A stretch of 64,000 nucleotides of DNA from Halichoerus grypus (lineage: Eukaryota; Chordata; Mammalia; Carnivora; Phocidae), in contig NC_135720.1 of the NCBI RefSeq assembly GCF_964656455.1, positions 57,500,598 through 57,564,597 on the forward strand. The letters are read 5' to 3'. Every line of letters begins with the position of its first letter. Within the stretch, counting starts at the first letter, position 1. Of this stretch, positions 26,574 through 40,171 are shown in pieces. The position numbers were made by a program, and so were the translations under genes. The notes under the pieces were generated by a model. It did no database searches. It had not been told where the DNA came from and saw only the letters and a program-made list of their open reading frames with translations.

Positions 26574-26754
26574 TTGTGGCACCTGTGTGGTTCAGATGGG
26601 TAAGCGTCTGCCTTTGGCTCAGGTCATGATCTCCAGGTCCTGAGATCAAGCCCCACGTTGGGCTCCCAGCTCTCCCTCTCTCTCTGCCTCTCCCCTTGCT
26701 GTGCTCTCTCTGTCTCTCTCTCTCAAATGAATAAATAAAATCTTTAGAATATAT
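26574..26754 (+). mobile_element. Carnivore tRNA-derived SINE
   Basis: A somewhat diverged head (GGCACCTGTGTGGTTCAG), CT-rich middle and A-rich tail. The 13-bp flanks ATATAGCAAGATG and ATATAGCAATATG are target duplications. Antisense to GRIK2. Confidence 0.93.
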
Positions 26755-27329
26755 ATATAGCAATATGTCATGTTATAAGAGCTAGTGTCTCAAAATTCTC
26801 TCAAAGCCAGTCCAAGCTATTTTGAACTACATGATAAATTTGAGAAAACTCTACCAAATATAGTAGAATTTAGTGTAGAAATTTTTTGGTGAAGTCATTA
26901 TGGTGGAAAAGTTTTGGACTTCCCAGACATTTGAAAGCTGCTAGAAATGATCTCAAAGAAACAAAGACATTTATAGTATTGTAATTTCTGGAATTGTTTA
27001 TGAAATTGGATTTTCATAAATCTATGCCCAACTTCCTAACTATTGTATATATGTTCATTTGAAAGAAATTTTTCTAAATTAAAGTTAATCAAATTTATGA
27101 GTAAAGATAAATTGACAAATATAGCTATGCTATTTATTGAATATGAATACATGAAGATCAGTTTTGACCTGTCAACAAATTTGCAGAAGTTAAGCCTCAG
27201 AAAAATTATAATGTTATTATTTATTACTGTGATGGGCCAGTGAATAGCTGTTTTCCCCTTTATTTCAAAAAATACATTGATGTAATTAAAACATGTTAAT
27301 GTGTTATTTTTTTTCCTTTTATATAGTAT

Positions 27330-27770
27330 TAGTTTCCTCTTTCTGCTATAACAAATCATCACAGGGCACCTGGGTGGCTCAGTCAGTTAAGCACCTGCCT
27401 TTGGCTCAGGTCATGATCCTGGGGTCATGGGATTAAGCCCCGCACCAGCTCCCTGCCCCTCCTCCCGTTCTTGCTCTCTCTAATAAAGAAATAAAATCTA
27501 AAAAAAAAAAAAACACCACAAATTTAGTGGCTTCAAACGACATAAATGAATTATCTAATAACTTTAAAGGTCAGAAGTTCTAAAAGTGATATGTCTGCAA
27601 GGCTGCATTCCTTCTTCAACCTCTAGGAAAGAATTTGTTTCCTTGCATTCTAAACTAACTCTTAAAAGTCATCTGCTTTCCTTGGCTTGTGGCCCTTTCC
27701 TCCATGTACAGTTCAGCTGGTAGCATTTTCAAATCTCTCTCAGTCTCTTTCTCCTCTCAACTCCCCAACA
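27330..27770 (+). repeat. Old repeat, family not assigned, split by a SINE
   Basis: TTTCTGCTATAACAAATCATC on the left and AATTTAGTGGCTTCAAACGA plus AGGTCAGAAGTTCTAAAAG on the right are the well-known motif of a widespread mammalian repeat (CTGCTGTAACAAATTACCAC type). I recognise it but cannot name its family. Confidence 0.5.
27364..27511 (+). mobile_element. Short carnivore tRNA-derived SINE
   Basis: The head GGGCACCTGGGTGGCTCAG is standard, but the middle is shortened by about 40 bases, joining CCCGCACCAGCTCCCTGCC to the CT-rich block. The flanks AATCATCACAG and AACACCACAAA are decayed duplications. Confidence 0.93.
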
Positions 27771-27771
27771 C

Positions 27772-28118
27772 CATGGTCTGAATGTTTGTGACAGCCCAAA
27801 TTCCTATACTGACACCTGATCTTCAATATGATGGTATTTGGAGGTGGGGCCCGATTAGTCAGTGGATTGTGCCCTCATGAAGGAGATTAGCGCTTTTATA
27901 AAAGGGACTCCAGAGAGATCCCTGACCATTCTGCCATGTGACAACACAGCGAGAAGACAAGCCATCTATTAAACAAGAAGCAGGTCTCACCAGACAAGGA
28001 GTCAGCTGGCCCTTAGATCAGGGACTTCCAGTTTACAAACTGAAAAATAAATTTCTGCTGTTTATGTGCCACCCCATCTCTGGTATTTTGTTATAGGTGC
28101 CTGAATGTATTAAGACGT
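27772..28118 (+). repeat. MaLR-type LTR (MST/MLT1 group)
   Basis: TGGTCTGAATGTTTGTGACA, GATGGTATTTGGAGGTGGGG, CTTTTATAAAAGGGACTCC, CACAGCGAGAAGACAAGCC and TGGTATTTTGTTATAGGTGC come in the order of an ERVL-MaLR LTR. It is a solitary LTR; no internal coding region is adjacent. Confidence 0.85.
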
Positions 28119-28298
28119 TTTGGGGGAGCCATTATTATGCCCACCACATGTACACATGTACTGTAATGTTATGTATGATTGCACGTGTCATATGAATATA
28201 TAGACATATTCATATATATTATACACATACATTAATTTCAATAAATCAAAATTTTCATTGTCTCTTCTGACAATTTTTATCCTTTTTCTTTTTACTTC

Positions 28299-28477
28299 TT
28301 TTTTTTTTTAAGATTTTATTTATTTATTTGACACAGAGAGAGAGAGAGAGAGCACAAGCAGGGGTAACAGCAGAGGGAGAAGGAGAAGCCCCTGATGTGG
28401 GGCTTGATCCCAGGATCCCGGGATCATGACCTGAGCTGAAGACAGACGCTCAACCATCTGAGCCACCCAGGTGCCCC
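28299..28477 (-). mobile_element. Carnivore tRNA-derived SINE
   Basis: The minus strand starts GGGGCACCTGGGTGGCTCAG; GA repeats and the AAATAAATAAATAAAATCTT tail follow. It is in the same orientation as GRIK2, about 630 bases downstream of the S2 exon. The T-rich flanks make the duplication uncertain. Confidence 0.94.
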
Positions 28478-29075
28478 ATTTCTTTTTTTTAACCTTTATT
28501 TCATTTCATGATTATTATTGAAAATAATTTTGTCATATGAAAGAAAAAGGTTGTCAAAAATAATTAATCCCAGTGTCACATAGTCTAGATATGTTACTGG
28601 TAAATAGTCTGCAATTTCTCTTAAATAAAACAAATACCGTCTCTAAAATAGAACAGTAAAACAAATATCCACAGAAACCAATGAACCACTTGTGGCTCAT
28701 TCTTTTAATTAACTTTCTAATACTATACTCAGTACTATACTATAATAACTCAAATACTATACTCATAAACCACAAATCTGAAAAAATAAAATACAAAAAC
28801 TTTTATTCATAAAATATTTTTTAAACGTAGAACTGAGAGGTCTTTTATATTGATGTTGTGGGTTTTTTTCAACACTGATACAGTAGAAATGTCTACTGAC
28901 CATTTTGGTAGAAATCAATTTTTCTTTTGTTACTTACCTATTTAGAAGCAGATGTCCAAATTGCTTCCTGATTTTATACAGTAACAGAACATAACAGGAT
29001 AGATTTGTTAAAAACAGAATTCCTAATGGCATATGGAGGCACTGTTTTTTCTCCTTCTCACAGCAACTAAGATTA

Positions 29076-29336
<261 letters not shown>

Positions 29337-30437
29337 CTAGGAAAAAAATAAAATAAGTAAGAAAGATATTCCTTAGTTTCCATGTGATCCTACAATATTT
29401 AGATGGAACTGACTGTATTTCATTGACTCATACTACCTTATAATTGTCTTATTAATAATAGTAATATCTACACAAAGAAATTAAAATCTGTATAAAAAAG
29501 TTTCTCGTAGCAATTCCATATCTCATATTTCCAGGTATAACACTGAGTTATTTAACAAACATATAAAAAATAACTTAAAGTTCAAAAATGCATAGCTAGT
29601 AAATCATAGAAGGCAATAATTAAAAATAACAAGATTAATAGGAGGAACTTTTGTGCTTGTATCTCACATGAGTATCTCATGTATATAATTGTATCTTTCA
29701 CCATAACTATGAAATCAAATTTGGAAGACACAGACACTGGACACCAAATGACACTGCAAAACTTTGAGTTTTTGTTTGTTTTTGTTTTTCCCAGTATGGT
29801 TGACTATAAGACCGATGTCACATTATCCTCCAAGTATGCACAAAGATATAGGCTGAACAAAAAAAAGCAATTTGTAACAAATAAAAATTTCCACTGGGAC
29901 ACAATCTGGACACCACAGAACCTCTTTCAGCCTGACTCAGGACAACAGGACATCTACCATTCAGATCTACTAACTAAATATTCCCGGACCAATAAAATTG
30001 AATAGTTTTTATGTCTACCTGAAAATTCTCAATAAGGCTTCACTAGGATTTCATTAGTGAAGGAAAGAAATGGGTTTTGTTCAGAGGGCACTGGTAAAAA
30101 CATAACCATGGACAAGGTTAGCATCTGCTTATGAAAAGCTCATCTGTAAATGCTTACGCTAGTTAAATCCTTATACAAATACAAAAAATAATACTGAAGC
30201 TATAAACACAAAGAGGATATTCACTATATTGGTTCCACTGGCATGAAAAGTTAAAACTGTTTTCAAATAAATAGATATGCAATCTTGTTACAGTTTAAGC
30301 AAGTATTTAGGTCCTACATGTGCCAGGTCATAAATGAGATATTACCACTCCTTCCACTAAAATAAAGGTGCACGATAATATTTAGAAAAATTCAGACACT
30401 ATTTCAATGATGATAGAAGAAAAACCTTACATTTACT

Positions 30438-30451
30438 GGGGGGGGGGGGGG
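30438..30451. repeat. G14 homopolymer
   Basis: A run of 14 G on the plus strand; C14 in the transcript. Confidence 0.95.
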
Positions 30452-32614
30452 ACCTAAAGGTACAATGAGTGCTTTCTAAAAACAAGTATAGCATTAGGGC
30501 TAAGGGAGGGTTCAAATGCAAACCTTTGCTCTCCAGTGAAACACTAAAGCATGCTAAAAGGCCAGCAGCTCAAAGTTTAAAAGATAGCAGCTAGAACATC
30601 TAGAATAAGATTGATAGGATTACAAATGTGAGAAGCTATGGCGGCATTTCAATTATTTTAAAGTAAAATAAGCATATGTTGGAAATAGGAAAGAAAAATG
30701 AAAGGAATATTTAAGGTTATGATGAAATCCTTATTGGAATAGTTAAGACCAATAGTGAGATTTTGCATAGATTCATTTGACTTTCCAAGTCAGTAACATA
30801 TGAGGATAGCCAGAATAAATTCACTTCCTTTCAAAGGTAAAGAACTTATCTCCTAAGACTTTGCATTAAGAGAGACCTAAATACAAAATAAAATCAAAAT
30901 TAAAGCTCACCTGCAGATTAAGGAGCTTTTATATTTAAAAAAAATAAATTGGACAGTTTTTGATTTAGTAAATCTGTGGCTGATAATAGATAGATGCACA
31001 GTCCCATAAATAATAATTCTAAAAATGTATGTCTTCAAAATTGCACTCTCTTTCAGTTGGCAATTTAAAAGGTAACTCTTTAAAGGAGAGGGCTAGTGTA
31101 ATATCATAATATGGGCATACTCTCCGAGGCCAAAACCAAGCAGAGAGATAAGAAAGTGTACAAAAAGTTATTTTTACTTGTATTGGCCATAAATTGCCTA
31201 AATTCTCTTTTTTGTTTCAGTTATGAGAACATTAACAATCGATGTTTTATTGCTTTAGTTACATGATTTCCAATTTCTGATAACACATTCCATTCATTGA
31301 TAAAAGATAATTTAAATAAAACTTGAACACTAGTATTTGTGCCTCAAAGAGGGGGGAACAGAATATTTACAATGGCACTAATCATTTAAATATGTCTATA
31401 TATTTATAAAATGATACATAATTATGTCTTTCTCTTTTTGTAACTTGTTATATATTAGAATTTCATAATATTATATATTATAAAAATTATATTAGAAGTA
31501 GTATTTTCTAATTTAAAGACTATGTGTCACAAGAAATTTTAAAAAAGAGAATTACATTTTTAAAGGTATAACATATCCCTTATTAATATGTTGCTGTGTA
31601 AACAGATCAAATTTTTTAACAACTGAAAACCAAGAAATTAAAAACTAATCCTAATCTATCCTTTGCAGATATATATAGTTTAATTTTAAATTAATGTGAA
31701 TGTAGAATTATTTTACATTTGAGATATCTAATCTATGACCTTTAATTGATGAAATAAGGATTTTGCAAAATATATTTTCATATGAAATTCTTTGACTGCT
31801 TTCCTGCACTGATATTTTATTTCTGTGAGTACTTCCTAGAATTACTATTGATATTCATTTTGAAACTAATCATTTCCAATCTTCCATTGCTACACAAGTA
31901 TCTCCTACTGATTTACTTCCGATTTTCAGAAATCTATTGTCTATGATTTTTGTACAGCTTCACTCATCTTTCCTACCTGCAGAAGATATAAATATTTCTA
32001 TTATTCTTAAAACTGTAGAATAGGCTTAGATAGAAAAGTCACCCAAATTGTTTTGTTTCTCTTAATAAAAATAAAAAACCCAAATAAGAAATATTTCAAT
32101 TTAGAAAAATTGACTATCTGATGGTCACAGATATTCTATGTGGCTTTTTGCTTGATTTGTTGTCATTCTTCGACCTCAATTTCCAATTTAGCAGAGTCAC
32201 TTCTTTGCACCTCCCATTTATGGCTATAAAGAGATATTATTAAAAATCATCACTGCCTCTGTGGGCTCTGTGTGTGTGGTAGTGGGGAGATGCCATTCAG
32301 GCAATCTTATTACTTCTATTATAGTTAGTAGTGAAGAGAATCTAGTGTATCAGGTTTAAAAACAAAAGGTCTGCACAACATGAATTTCACTAAAACCCTC
32401 AAATTTAAAGAAGCTAAGACAACTTACAAAGTATTTGAAAAAGTATCTGAACAAACTCATAGGCTGAATATGAAGCTTAGGATTTTTTTTTTCTCAATAA
32501 ACCTGACCATTCAGAAATAATTACTTATTACTTAAGTAATATATAGATTCTGAATAATGTGGGCTGAGTCAGAAGTAATGATCACTAGTTGTGTATCTCT
32601 TATTAATGGAATCT

Positions 32615-32745
32615 ATGCAAGTCGTTCTTATGCAAGCCCCTTAATATCTTTGAATTTCAGTTTTCATAATAGTCAAATAACTTTGCCAACCTCTCAGTGT
32701 TTTTTGTGAGGATCAAATAAGACACTACGTGTAAGCACACTATAC
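32615..32745 (+). repeat. MIR-like remnant
   Basis: CAAGCCCCTTAATATCTTTG, AATTTCAGTTTTCATAATAG, GCCAACCTCTCAGTG and GAGGATCAAATAAGA follow the plus-strand MIR core and tail. Confidence 0.6.
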
Positions 32746-33429
32746 GATAGTGAGATATTTTTATAATTCCAATTATTTTTTAAAAAGAGATCATACCACC
32801 AAATACTTATATGTTAATTTTCTTAAAAAAAAAAAAAAAAAGACCAAGAACTGTGGCAGAGATGGCAAGTTGAATACAATCTTTGAGTACATGTTCTCTC
32901 CCATGGTATGAAACCACAAGGCGAAAAAGAATGGGACAATGTACAACAGAAACAAAATTTTGGAAGCTGGAAAGAAGAGAGGTGAATTGTAACTTCCTTA
33001 GATTTAAGTAACCTTTAGAACTCTTTCCTGCCCACAAAACTTTCAGAGATTGGCATTTTTATATCCCTCTCAAAGCCAGAATGATCAAAGATCTAACAAA
33101 AGTAAAATTTATTGAAAGAATGTCTTTTAAAAAGTTAGATCCTTGATCCCCTTTCTTTCTCTGAGCAGCATAATAACTGCTCCATCCCACCCAAACAGAG
33201 GACTAGAGGATTTTATTCTCTAGAGATGAAATGAGCACACTGCACACAGGTGAGCCAGGGGAGCCCATACTGAAACCAGAAGAAATAAGTTGGAGTCTAC
33301 AACCCAGCCCTGTTTCTGTCCTGTTCCTTAGAATTCCTCCACTAGAGACAATAGAAGTTTTTTTCAAGCAAAACTGAACTTCACCAGAGAGATAATGATG
33401 AGCAGTTAACACAGATAAAGTTCAACATG

Positions 33430-33655
33430 TGTGAGACATTATTCTAAATTATTTATAAATATTAAATCATTTTAATTTTACAAGATTTCTATTAGGTGAT
33501 AGTATCTTTCCAGCCATCTGACAAATGAGGAAACCAAAACACAGAGAGGTTAATAATTTGCCCAAATTCATGTGGCTACTTAGGGCAAAACCAAGAATCA
33601 AACATGGGCAGATTAGCTACTGAATTCATATTCTTAATCATTACACTACATTGAT
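33430..33655 (-). repeat. MIR SINE remnant
   Basis: ACAAATGAGGAAACCAAAAC, ACAGAGAGGTTAATAATTTG, CCCAAATTCATGTGGCTAC and CTTAATCATTACACTACATT follow the reverse complement of MIR closely. Confidence 0.85.
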
Positions 33656-33907
33656 TCTATGTAAAGATACATATCATGGATTCCGAACAAAATGATCCAA
33701 CATATCACGCTATAGCAAAGCTCACAGTTTTTCAGCCTTGGGCAAGCACCTAGAGTTTCCAGTGAGCCTTTTAGAGTCTGCTATATATCATCAAACACCA
33801 ATGATAACCAGATATTTGAAGGAAGCCTCTAACATGAAATATAAAGAAAAAAAATAAAATGGCATAAATGTTTTCAGAGAGGTAAAAGATACTGCATAAA
33901 TGAAAAT

Positions 33908-33948
33908 GAATAAATAAATAAATAAATAAATAATAAATAAATAAATAG
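33908..33948. repeat. AAAT simple repeat
   Basis: About ten AAAT units with one interruption. Confidence 0.9.
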
Positions 33949-34019
33949 ACTCTGTTGAAAGAAAACACATTCAGGGAACAAATATATATTAAAAATCTCG
34001 TATCAAAAATGAAAGCCTC

Positions 34020-34213
34020 GGGCACCTGGGTGGCTCAGTCGTTAAGCGTCTGCCTTCAGCTCAGGTCGTGATCCCTGGGTCCTGGGATCAAGCCCTGCAT
34101 TGGGCTCCCTGCTCTGTGGGAAGCCTGCTTCTCCCTCTCCCACTCCTCCCTGCTTGTGTTCCCTCTCTCACTGTGTCTCTTTCTGTCAAATAAATAAATA
34201 AAATCTTTAAAAA
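34020..34213 (+). mobile_element. Carnivore tRNA-derived SINE
   Basis: A full copy with an A-rich tail. The 15-bp flanks AAAAATGAAAGCCTC (34005-34019) and AAAAATGAAATACTC (34214-34228) are the target duplication with two mismatches. Antisense to GRIK2. Confidence 0.95.
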
Positions 34214-35060
34214 AAAAATGAAATACTCAAGTGAAATTTTAGAAAACAAAGTTTAAGGAAATCTCCAGAAAAGTAGGAAAAAAAGTTAAAAAGACAGAAA
34301 GAAGGAAAGAATGCCCTGAAGAAGGATCATGAACTGACATCTAAAGGCTGAGTCCAAGTCAACTACATAATGAGAGGTGAAGAACTTTCTAGACAGGGGG
34401 AAAAGCAGTTAAGAGATGCCATCTTGGACATGAATTTGATGGGTTGGCATACTTGAAGTATGCTTTGGCTGGGGCACATAGAGTCAAGGAACATGGCACT
34501 AGAAGATGACAGAGAAATAGATAAGGGGTGACCAAGATGGCCTGTTTCCTTCAGCTTTCTCAACTTTAGATGAGCTTCTTCCTGTGTCCAGGCCCCTGAC
34601 TTCACTTTTACCCTGGCCTTTCCAGAAACCAGATGGTCTAACCACTGAGGTCCCTTCTCTCCTTTTTCTTAAATTATTCACTTTAGAAAATATGTAATTG
34701 TAAATTCTCCTTTTGCATGTTTCAGATGCAAATCTTTAAAAGCCTCTCCATCAGCTTTATAGTTTAAGACCCAGGAGCCATCCTTGAAATATAATCATCA
34801 AAGAAGAGAAGCACCTCTAATATCCAGTCTCTCTGGGAAGAAAAGAGCTTAATTTATGTGGGTACTTTAAGTTATAAAACTACCTCCTGTCACGAAGGCA
34901 CTAAAAGTTTATTTTTCCTTTGGGTAAGACCAATTAACAAATACAGAGGGCTATGATGCCCCCACCACAGCTCTTAGGAACACACAGCAGCAATCTGGGT
35001 GGGAAACAGTACTTGCACTAGGTAAGTGGTGTTGGAGATAAGGAGAAAACTAAGACTTCA

Positions 35061-35061
<1 letters not shown>

Positions 35062-35094
<33 letters not shown>
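35062..35094. repeat. GT dinucleotide repeat
   Basis: About 16 GT units without interruption; probably polymorphic. Confidence 0.95.
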
Positions 35095-35097
<3 letters not shown>

Positions 35098-35109
35098 GGC
35101 TAAGGCTTG

Positions 35110-36680
35110 GTCATTGTTAAACTATAGGAAGTAAGAAGAGGGTTAGATTGAAAGACTCATTGGTTTCTGGTTTAAACTGAGAAAGAAAAAAATAATATCA
35201 AAACAAGGTTGGGGGAAAAGGCTATACCTAGTAGGTTGGAGGTACCTAAAAAACCACCTAAATAGGTCTGTCATGTGAAGTTAGATATCTAAGTCTGGAG
35301 TACAGGGGAAAGGTAAAAGCTAAAAATATAGATTCTGGAGTTCTCTTGGATATACAAGGCAAAGTAGTGGATAGATGAGGAAAGAAGATCACAGAAGAAT
35401 CCTAGGATCAAACTTAGTGCAATTTTGAATTTCAGTGGCTGGCAGAGAAAACAGCTTGCAAATGAGACACACAGAAAAGTGAACAAAGATTAAAGAAGAA
35501 AATATGGAAATTGTGGTGCTGCAGAAATCAAGACAAGAAAATGTTTAGTGAATGAATGCTCACTTGTAGTGATTTGCAAAAAAAAAAAAATGTATACAAT
35601 GAGAACTGAATAATATTCTTTGGACTTGGCGAGAGAAAGCTCCTTATTAGCAAGAGCTAATTTAGTGGAGTGAAGTATTTAGAAGTCACAAAGAAGTGGA
35701 TTAAGGAAGGATTTGGAGAAAGTTAAATGGAGCCAGTAAGTGTCAAAAAAGAAAAAAATATATATATATATATCAGTAAGTAGGACTCTGAAGAATAGGA
35801 GATCCATGGCAGTAGTTAGAAGAATATTTTGGTTTAAGTAAGATTTTCAAAGATTAAAGATATTGAAGCATGTTTAAATGCCAGTGGGGGAAGTTCCAGG
35901 AGAAAAGAGAGGTTTAAAAAGTCAGAGAAAGAAAGACAAGTAATAATGCAAAGTTTCTAATAAGGTGAATCTCAAGTAGAATAACAGAGAATTTAAAACA
36001 CTGCAATTAGCTTGATCTTTGATTTCAAAATATTTATATTAAACACATGTGGAATTATATCGATACTCTACAATGTACTGTGTAAGGAGAAAACAAGAAG
36101 CCTCAGCTGGATTTATTTTTAATAAGATAGAAAAGTGTTGAACATTTTCAAAGTAAAATAGACTATAGGATCTTTGAGGTTAAAATCAATAGGTGGAAGC
36201 TGTACAAATTAAAGATTAGGAATAAATATGCATTTAAAGTTAGTAAGCAAGTAATTAAAACTGAAATCAACAAAACAAATATTTGCATACTAAGTGTGAA
36301 AGTCGTATGTAAACTTAACAAAGGACATATCAAGTTGCAATGTGAACTAAAGATTGGAGGTGAAAGATGATGGGACAGGTTGAAAGAACCACATACACTA
36401 TGTTTTGCTTAATCTGCTGTGTTTAAGATTGGTTTCATTCAATGAAGTAGCTACCGACCATCATCAAGGGACAAGATAAAATCATGGATGGGAACTAAGC
36501 TGCTGAACTAAAATGTACAGTCTTTGAAGGTTTTCTAGCTTTAGTGTTACAGAGAGGTAAGGACCTACATAGAACACCAGGAAAGACTCAGGAATTGGGA
36601 CATAGCTTGGCCCTGTGCATCACTGCTGCCAATCTGATTAGGAAAGACTTTCCAGAAGAATGTATTATTTAAGAGAAATA
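35110..36680. repeat. Old interspersed repeat, family not assigned
   Basis: Long purine-rich prose such as GGCTGGCAGAGAAAACAGC, AAGGATTTGGAGAAAG, GAATAGGAGATCCATGGCAG and GTTCCAGGAGAAAAGAGAGG resembles a common ancient mammalian repeat, possibly an old L1 3' end. I cannot assign it. A TA run (35757-35773) is inside. Confidence 0.3.
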
Positions 36681-37583
36681 TGAAAAATGAAAGTCAGATA
36701 ATGAGATAAGCATGAAATAACATAATTCTCTGTAAGAAAAGCATTGAAATAATGACAAATTAGAGCATCATGGAGAAGCTGTTCAGGTAGAGGTTTGTCA
36801 AATAAAATAAATATTCAATTAGTGAAAAAAGAAATCTTGTTTTACTCCTTTACTACACAGATGAGAGAACTAAGGTTACTTCATAAGAAAAAAAAATTGG
36901 CAGTGAAGATAGATTTATAAAGAGAAAAGTGATGATAGGATTTATAAGATCGTGATTTTATAGAAGAATTTTAATTGCATAATAAGATACTTATTTAGCA
37001 AAAATGAGAAACATTCTTAAGTATTATCCATACAGTTATGTTGTACATAATCATTTAGATAAATAAAGTTAAGCAAATAAATTAAATCATGACTCAGATA
37101 TTTCTTGAAATGCATATGAAAGTCAAAGCACTAAGAGGAAAAGCATATTTAAAATTTTCTAAATAAAATCTTATTTTCTCAAGCAGCTTACCCTGTCATT
37201 CTGAACACCAGAATCAATTTCTTTTTTGTTGTTGTTTTTGTGCCTCACATTAAAGACACCTTTTCTTCTATGTTAAATCGGATGGATTTAGGATGTCAAT
37301 GTTTAGCAGTGTTTCTTTTATCAAAATGCTGAGATTTGTAAGCTGACTTGGTTTTTGCTACATCAGCACAAAAAAAAAATAAAACTAGTTCATAAGGCAC
37401 TGTCTTTTTATAATAGTTTTATGGGCCATGAAACATCAACAAAGGATAAAAGAAAAGATTCTTGTCAAGAATAAACTTAAAAAGAACAAGAAATACAGTT
37501 CCTAAAAATTCACAGATGCCAAATGATTTGTGCTTTAAAAAGAGCATTCAGTGTAAATACTTAAAATACTTTAAACATAGCTA

Positions 37584-37643
37584 ATGATTTAAAATTTAAG
37601 GATATATTATTTCATGATTTAAAATTTAAGGACATATTAGTTT
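37584..37643 (+). repeat. Two-copy 30-bp tandem duplication
   Basis: ATGATTTAAAATTTAAGG plus 12 more bases occurs at 37584-37613 and again directly at 37614-37643. The first 26 bases differ at one site. Confidence 0.9.
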
Positions 37644-38699
37644 TGGTTTCTGGCAGAACTCTAAGTTTGCAACCTGAAATTACTTGGCTCTTTGCAGATC
37701 TCAAATCACTAATGGTTTCAGGCAATGCTTTTCCTGATCATTTTAGAGAGAGATTTTTAGAACTGGTAAGATATTACTGTAAGGATAGTGCTTTGAAATT
37801 TTGTTTCTGTGTCTTGTAAAATGTTATGAAAGCTAATAAAGTAAGGATTACTCTTGTACCATTTGTACAGATCTTTTCTTATTGGGAAAAACATATTTTA
37901 CAAATACAAAGCCATCTTTTTTAAAAAAATATCTTTAGCTTAAATTCTTTAGCACACAAATGAAATCTTTCTTTTTACAAATGAATTCTTCATCTTCGTT
38001 TTGCTTGCTCTCAAATACAAATTAAAATTTAGAAACCATACTGTGATCATTAACCCTGTAAACATAAAAATGATAAGACAATAACATTATCAATATTTGT
38101 GTGACCTCCAGAAGCAAGAATTTAAATTTACTTTTTAAGTACGTTCTAGAGGAAAGTTTATTTTCATGAATGAAATGCAAAATCTTTAACATTAATCTTG
38201 TTTGAACTGTCATAGCCACAAAGTATCAAGAACACAGACAATTCAGTACTATTTTTGATATGGTCTATTTCACATTATATTTCACTACAACTCAGATTCT
38301 TTAAAAATGTTAATCAAGTGGTTCGACAACCAAAACATCTTGAAATAACCTAAAAAAGACTTCCTGTTAAGAATACACTTATTTTGATTTTAAAAAAAAC
38401 ATTCAGGAAAAGATGTTTTGCCTTCTAAACCATAATGTCTGGCAGAATTTGTTGGACTTTAGTGTATGGATGAATATGGTGAAATTACTAAAAGACGAGA
38501 CAGGAATTTCTGATCATTTTTCATAATTACCAAAGTAAATTTGGTGGTATTGGACACTTACTCAAATTATTCCCTCTCAATAAATTCCACATGACCAATT
38601 CTGTTTCTAATATTAACCTAAATATTTGGACATACATGTTATAATAATATTTCCTGTTTTGTTATGAAAAAGTCACATGTAATAGTCCCTAATGCATGG

Positions 38700-39230
38700 T
38701 TTATGGTTTGAAAATGGCCCCGACCAAGGTCTCCCTTGGTAAAGGAGAATTTGGCTGAGATTTGCATTTTAATGTTTTATTACAGTAAATAAATTACCAA
38801 CAATACTGGAACATATGTGCTAGGTAAGAACAGCTGAGCTCTATCTGGACTCATCTGACCTTGGTCACTAGGAAATTAAAGTTAATTCAGGCAAACAGGA
38901 CTGAAGCCATATGTGGTTCATATTAAAGGTGGATTTGAGGCTAGTGCAGTGATCTGAAAGCATTTGGTTGTTAGCAAACCTGTCAGTCCTTGGAATAATT
39001 CTGGCAGTTTTATCTCAAGGCATCTGCAATCTCTTAAAACAGGATATTTGAAGAGAAGGACAATGAAACAGAGCACTTTTCTCCATGTTACTGAGAGCTA
39101 ATAGAGGAATAAGAGACAGCTTTATGACTGAGCATAATATGATGGCCAGCAAGTTTAAAATGATCTGGTGCAGTTAAAGGCAGTTATTGTTTTTAGGTGG
39201 TTGAACCAGTATTTGATAACTCATTCTGCA
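38700..39230. promoter_or_regulatory. Candidate regulatory stretch with octamer motif
   Basis: About 530 repeat-free bases contain a perfect 7-bp inverted repeat (ACCAAGG, 4-base spacer, CCTTGGT, 38723-38740) and a POU-type octamer ATTTGCAT (38760-38767) close by. Function is speculative. Confidence 0.2.
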
Positions 39231-39699
39231 CTATTCAGAATCTCTGATATAATGAGTTTTCTGGTTATTGCAGTTTATTCTTTAAATGAGATATCTTGAG
39301 CTCTGGTCAAATGTTTTCTTATAAATAATAGTAATCAATAGTATATTTTACTGTCATTTGGCTAGACTTAAATAAAATTAGGAAACTTGACTTCACCAAG
39401 TCAATAAAGGACCTTGAATAAGTCACAATTTCTTGGCTATGTCTAATAAAAAGCTTCCCTACCAATTTCACAGAAATATTATGATGAATAAATGAAAAAA
39501 AATTATATGAAGTCACTTTGGCAAGCTATCAAGCTCTCTAAAGATATCAAGATATCACGATTTTATTCTTATCTCAACTTTCATGTAATCAAATCAATGG
39601 AGAAACATAGTTAAGTCTATACTATGACTGCAGCATTTGCCCACCATGTTATTCTATTTATGCTTTTACCTTTAGAGTAATTTATAATTTTTAGAAATA

Positions 39700-39960
39700 T
39701 GGAGGCATTCACTTGCTTACTCATGTACTCAGTTGTTCTTTCATTCTGATATTTATTGAGCACCAGCTGGGTGTAAAGGATCATGCTGAGGCATTGTGCC
39801 TGCAGAGATTAGCCAAAAACAAAGCATGGCCCTTGTCCTAGTAAAGCTTAAAGTCCCATAATACATGACAAGTAAACTAAGAATTATGAAATGGTGTGAA
39901 TAATGCCATGACAAATGACAGATACGGTGTAACCTAAATTGATGAAGGAAGACATGACAG
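39700..39960. repeat. Old interspersed repeat, family not assigned
   Basis: ATATTTATTGAGCACCAGCT, GATCATGCTGAGGCATTGTG and CATGGCCCTTGTCCTAGTAA match the common 'TTTATTGAGCACCTACTATG' repeat phrase and what follows it. Confidence 0.5.
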
Positions 39961-40118
39961 AAAGTCAGAGGAAGTAATTTCTTTCAAGATTCAGATCAGT
40001 CATAGTTTTTCTGGGTCCTTACTCTTCTCTAATTGAAACACTGAGCTTTTGAATAGGTGTGGGAAACACACACACAAACACATACACCACAGAAAATCCC
40101 TCAACATTTAAAACTCTT

Positions 40119-40132
40119 TTTTTTTAAAAGAC

Positions 40133-40171
<39 letters not shown>

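Noticed and set aside
27772..28118. A possible full endogenous retrovirus
   Set aside because: Only a solitary MaLR-type LTR is present; no internal gene lies next to it or next to the one at 57810.
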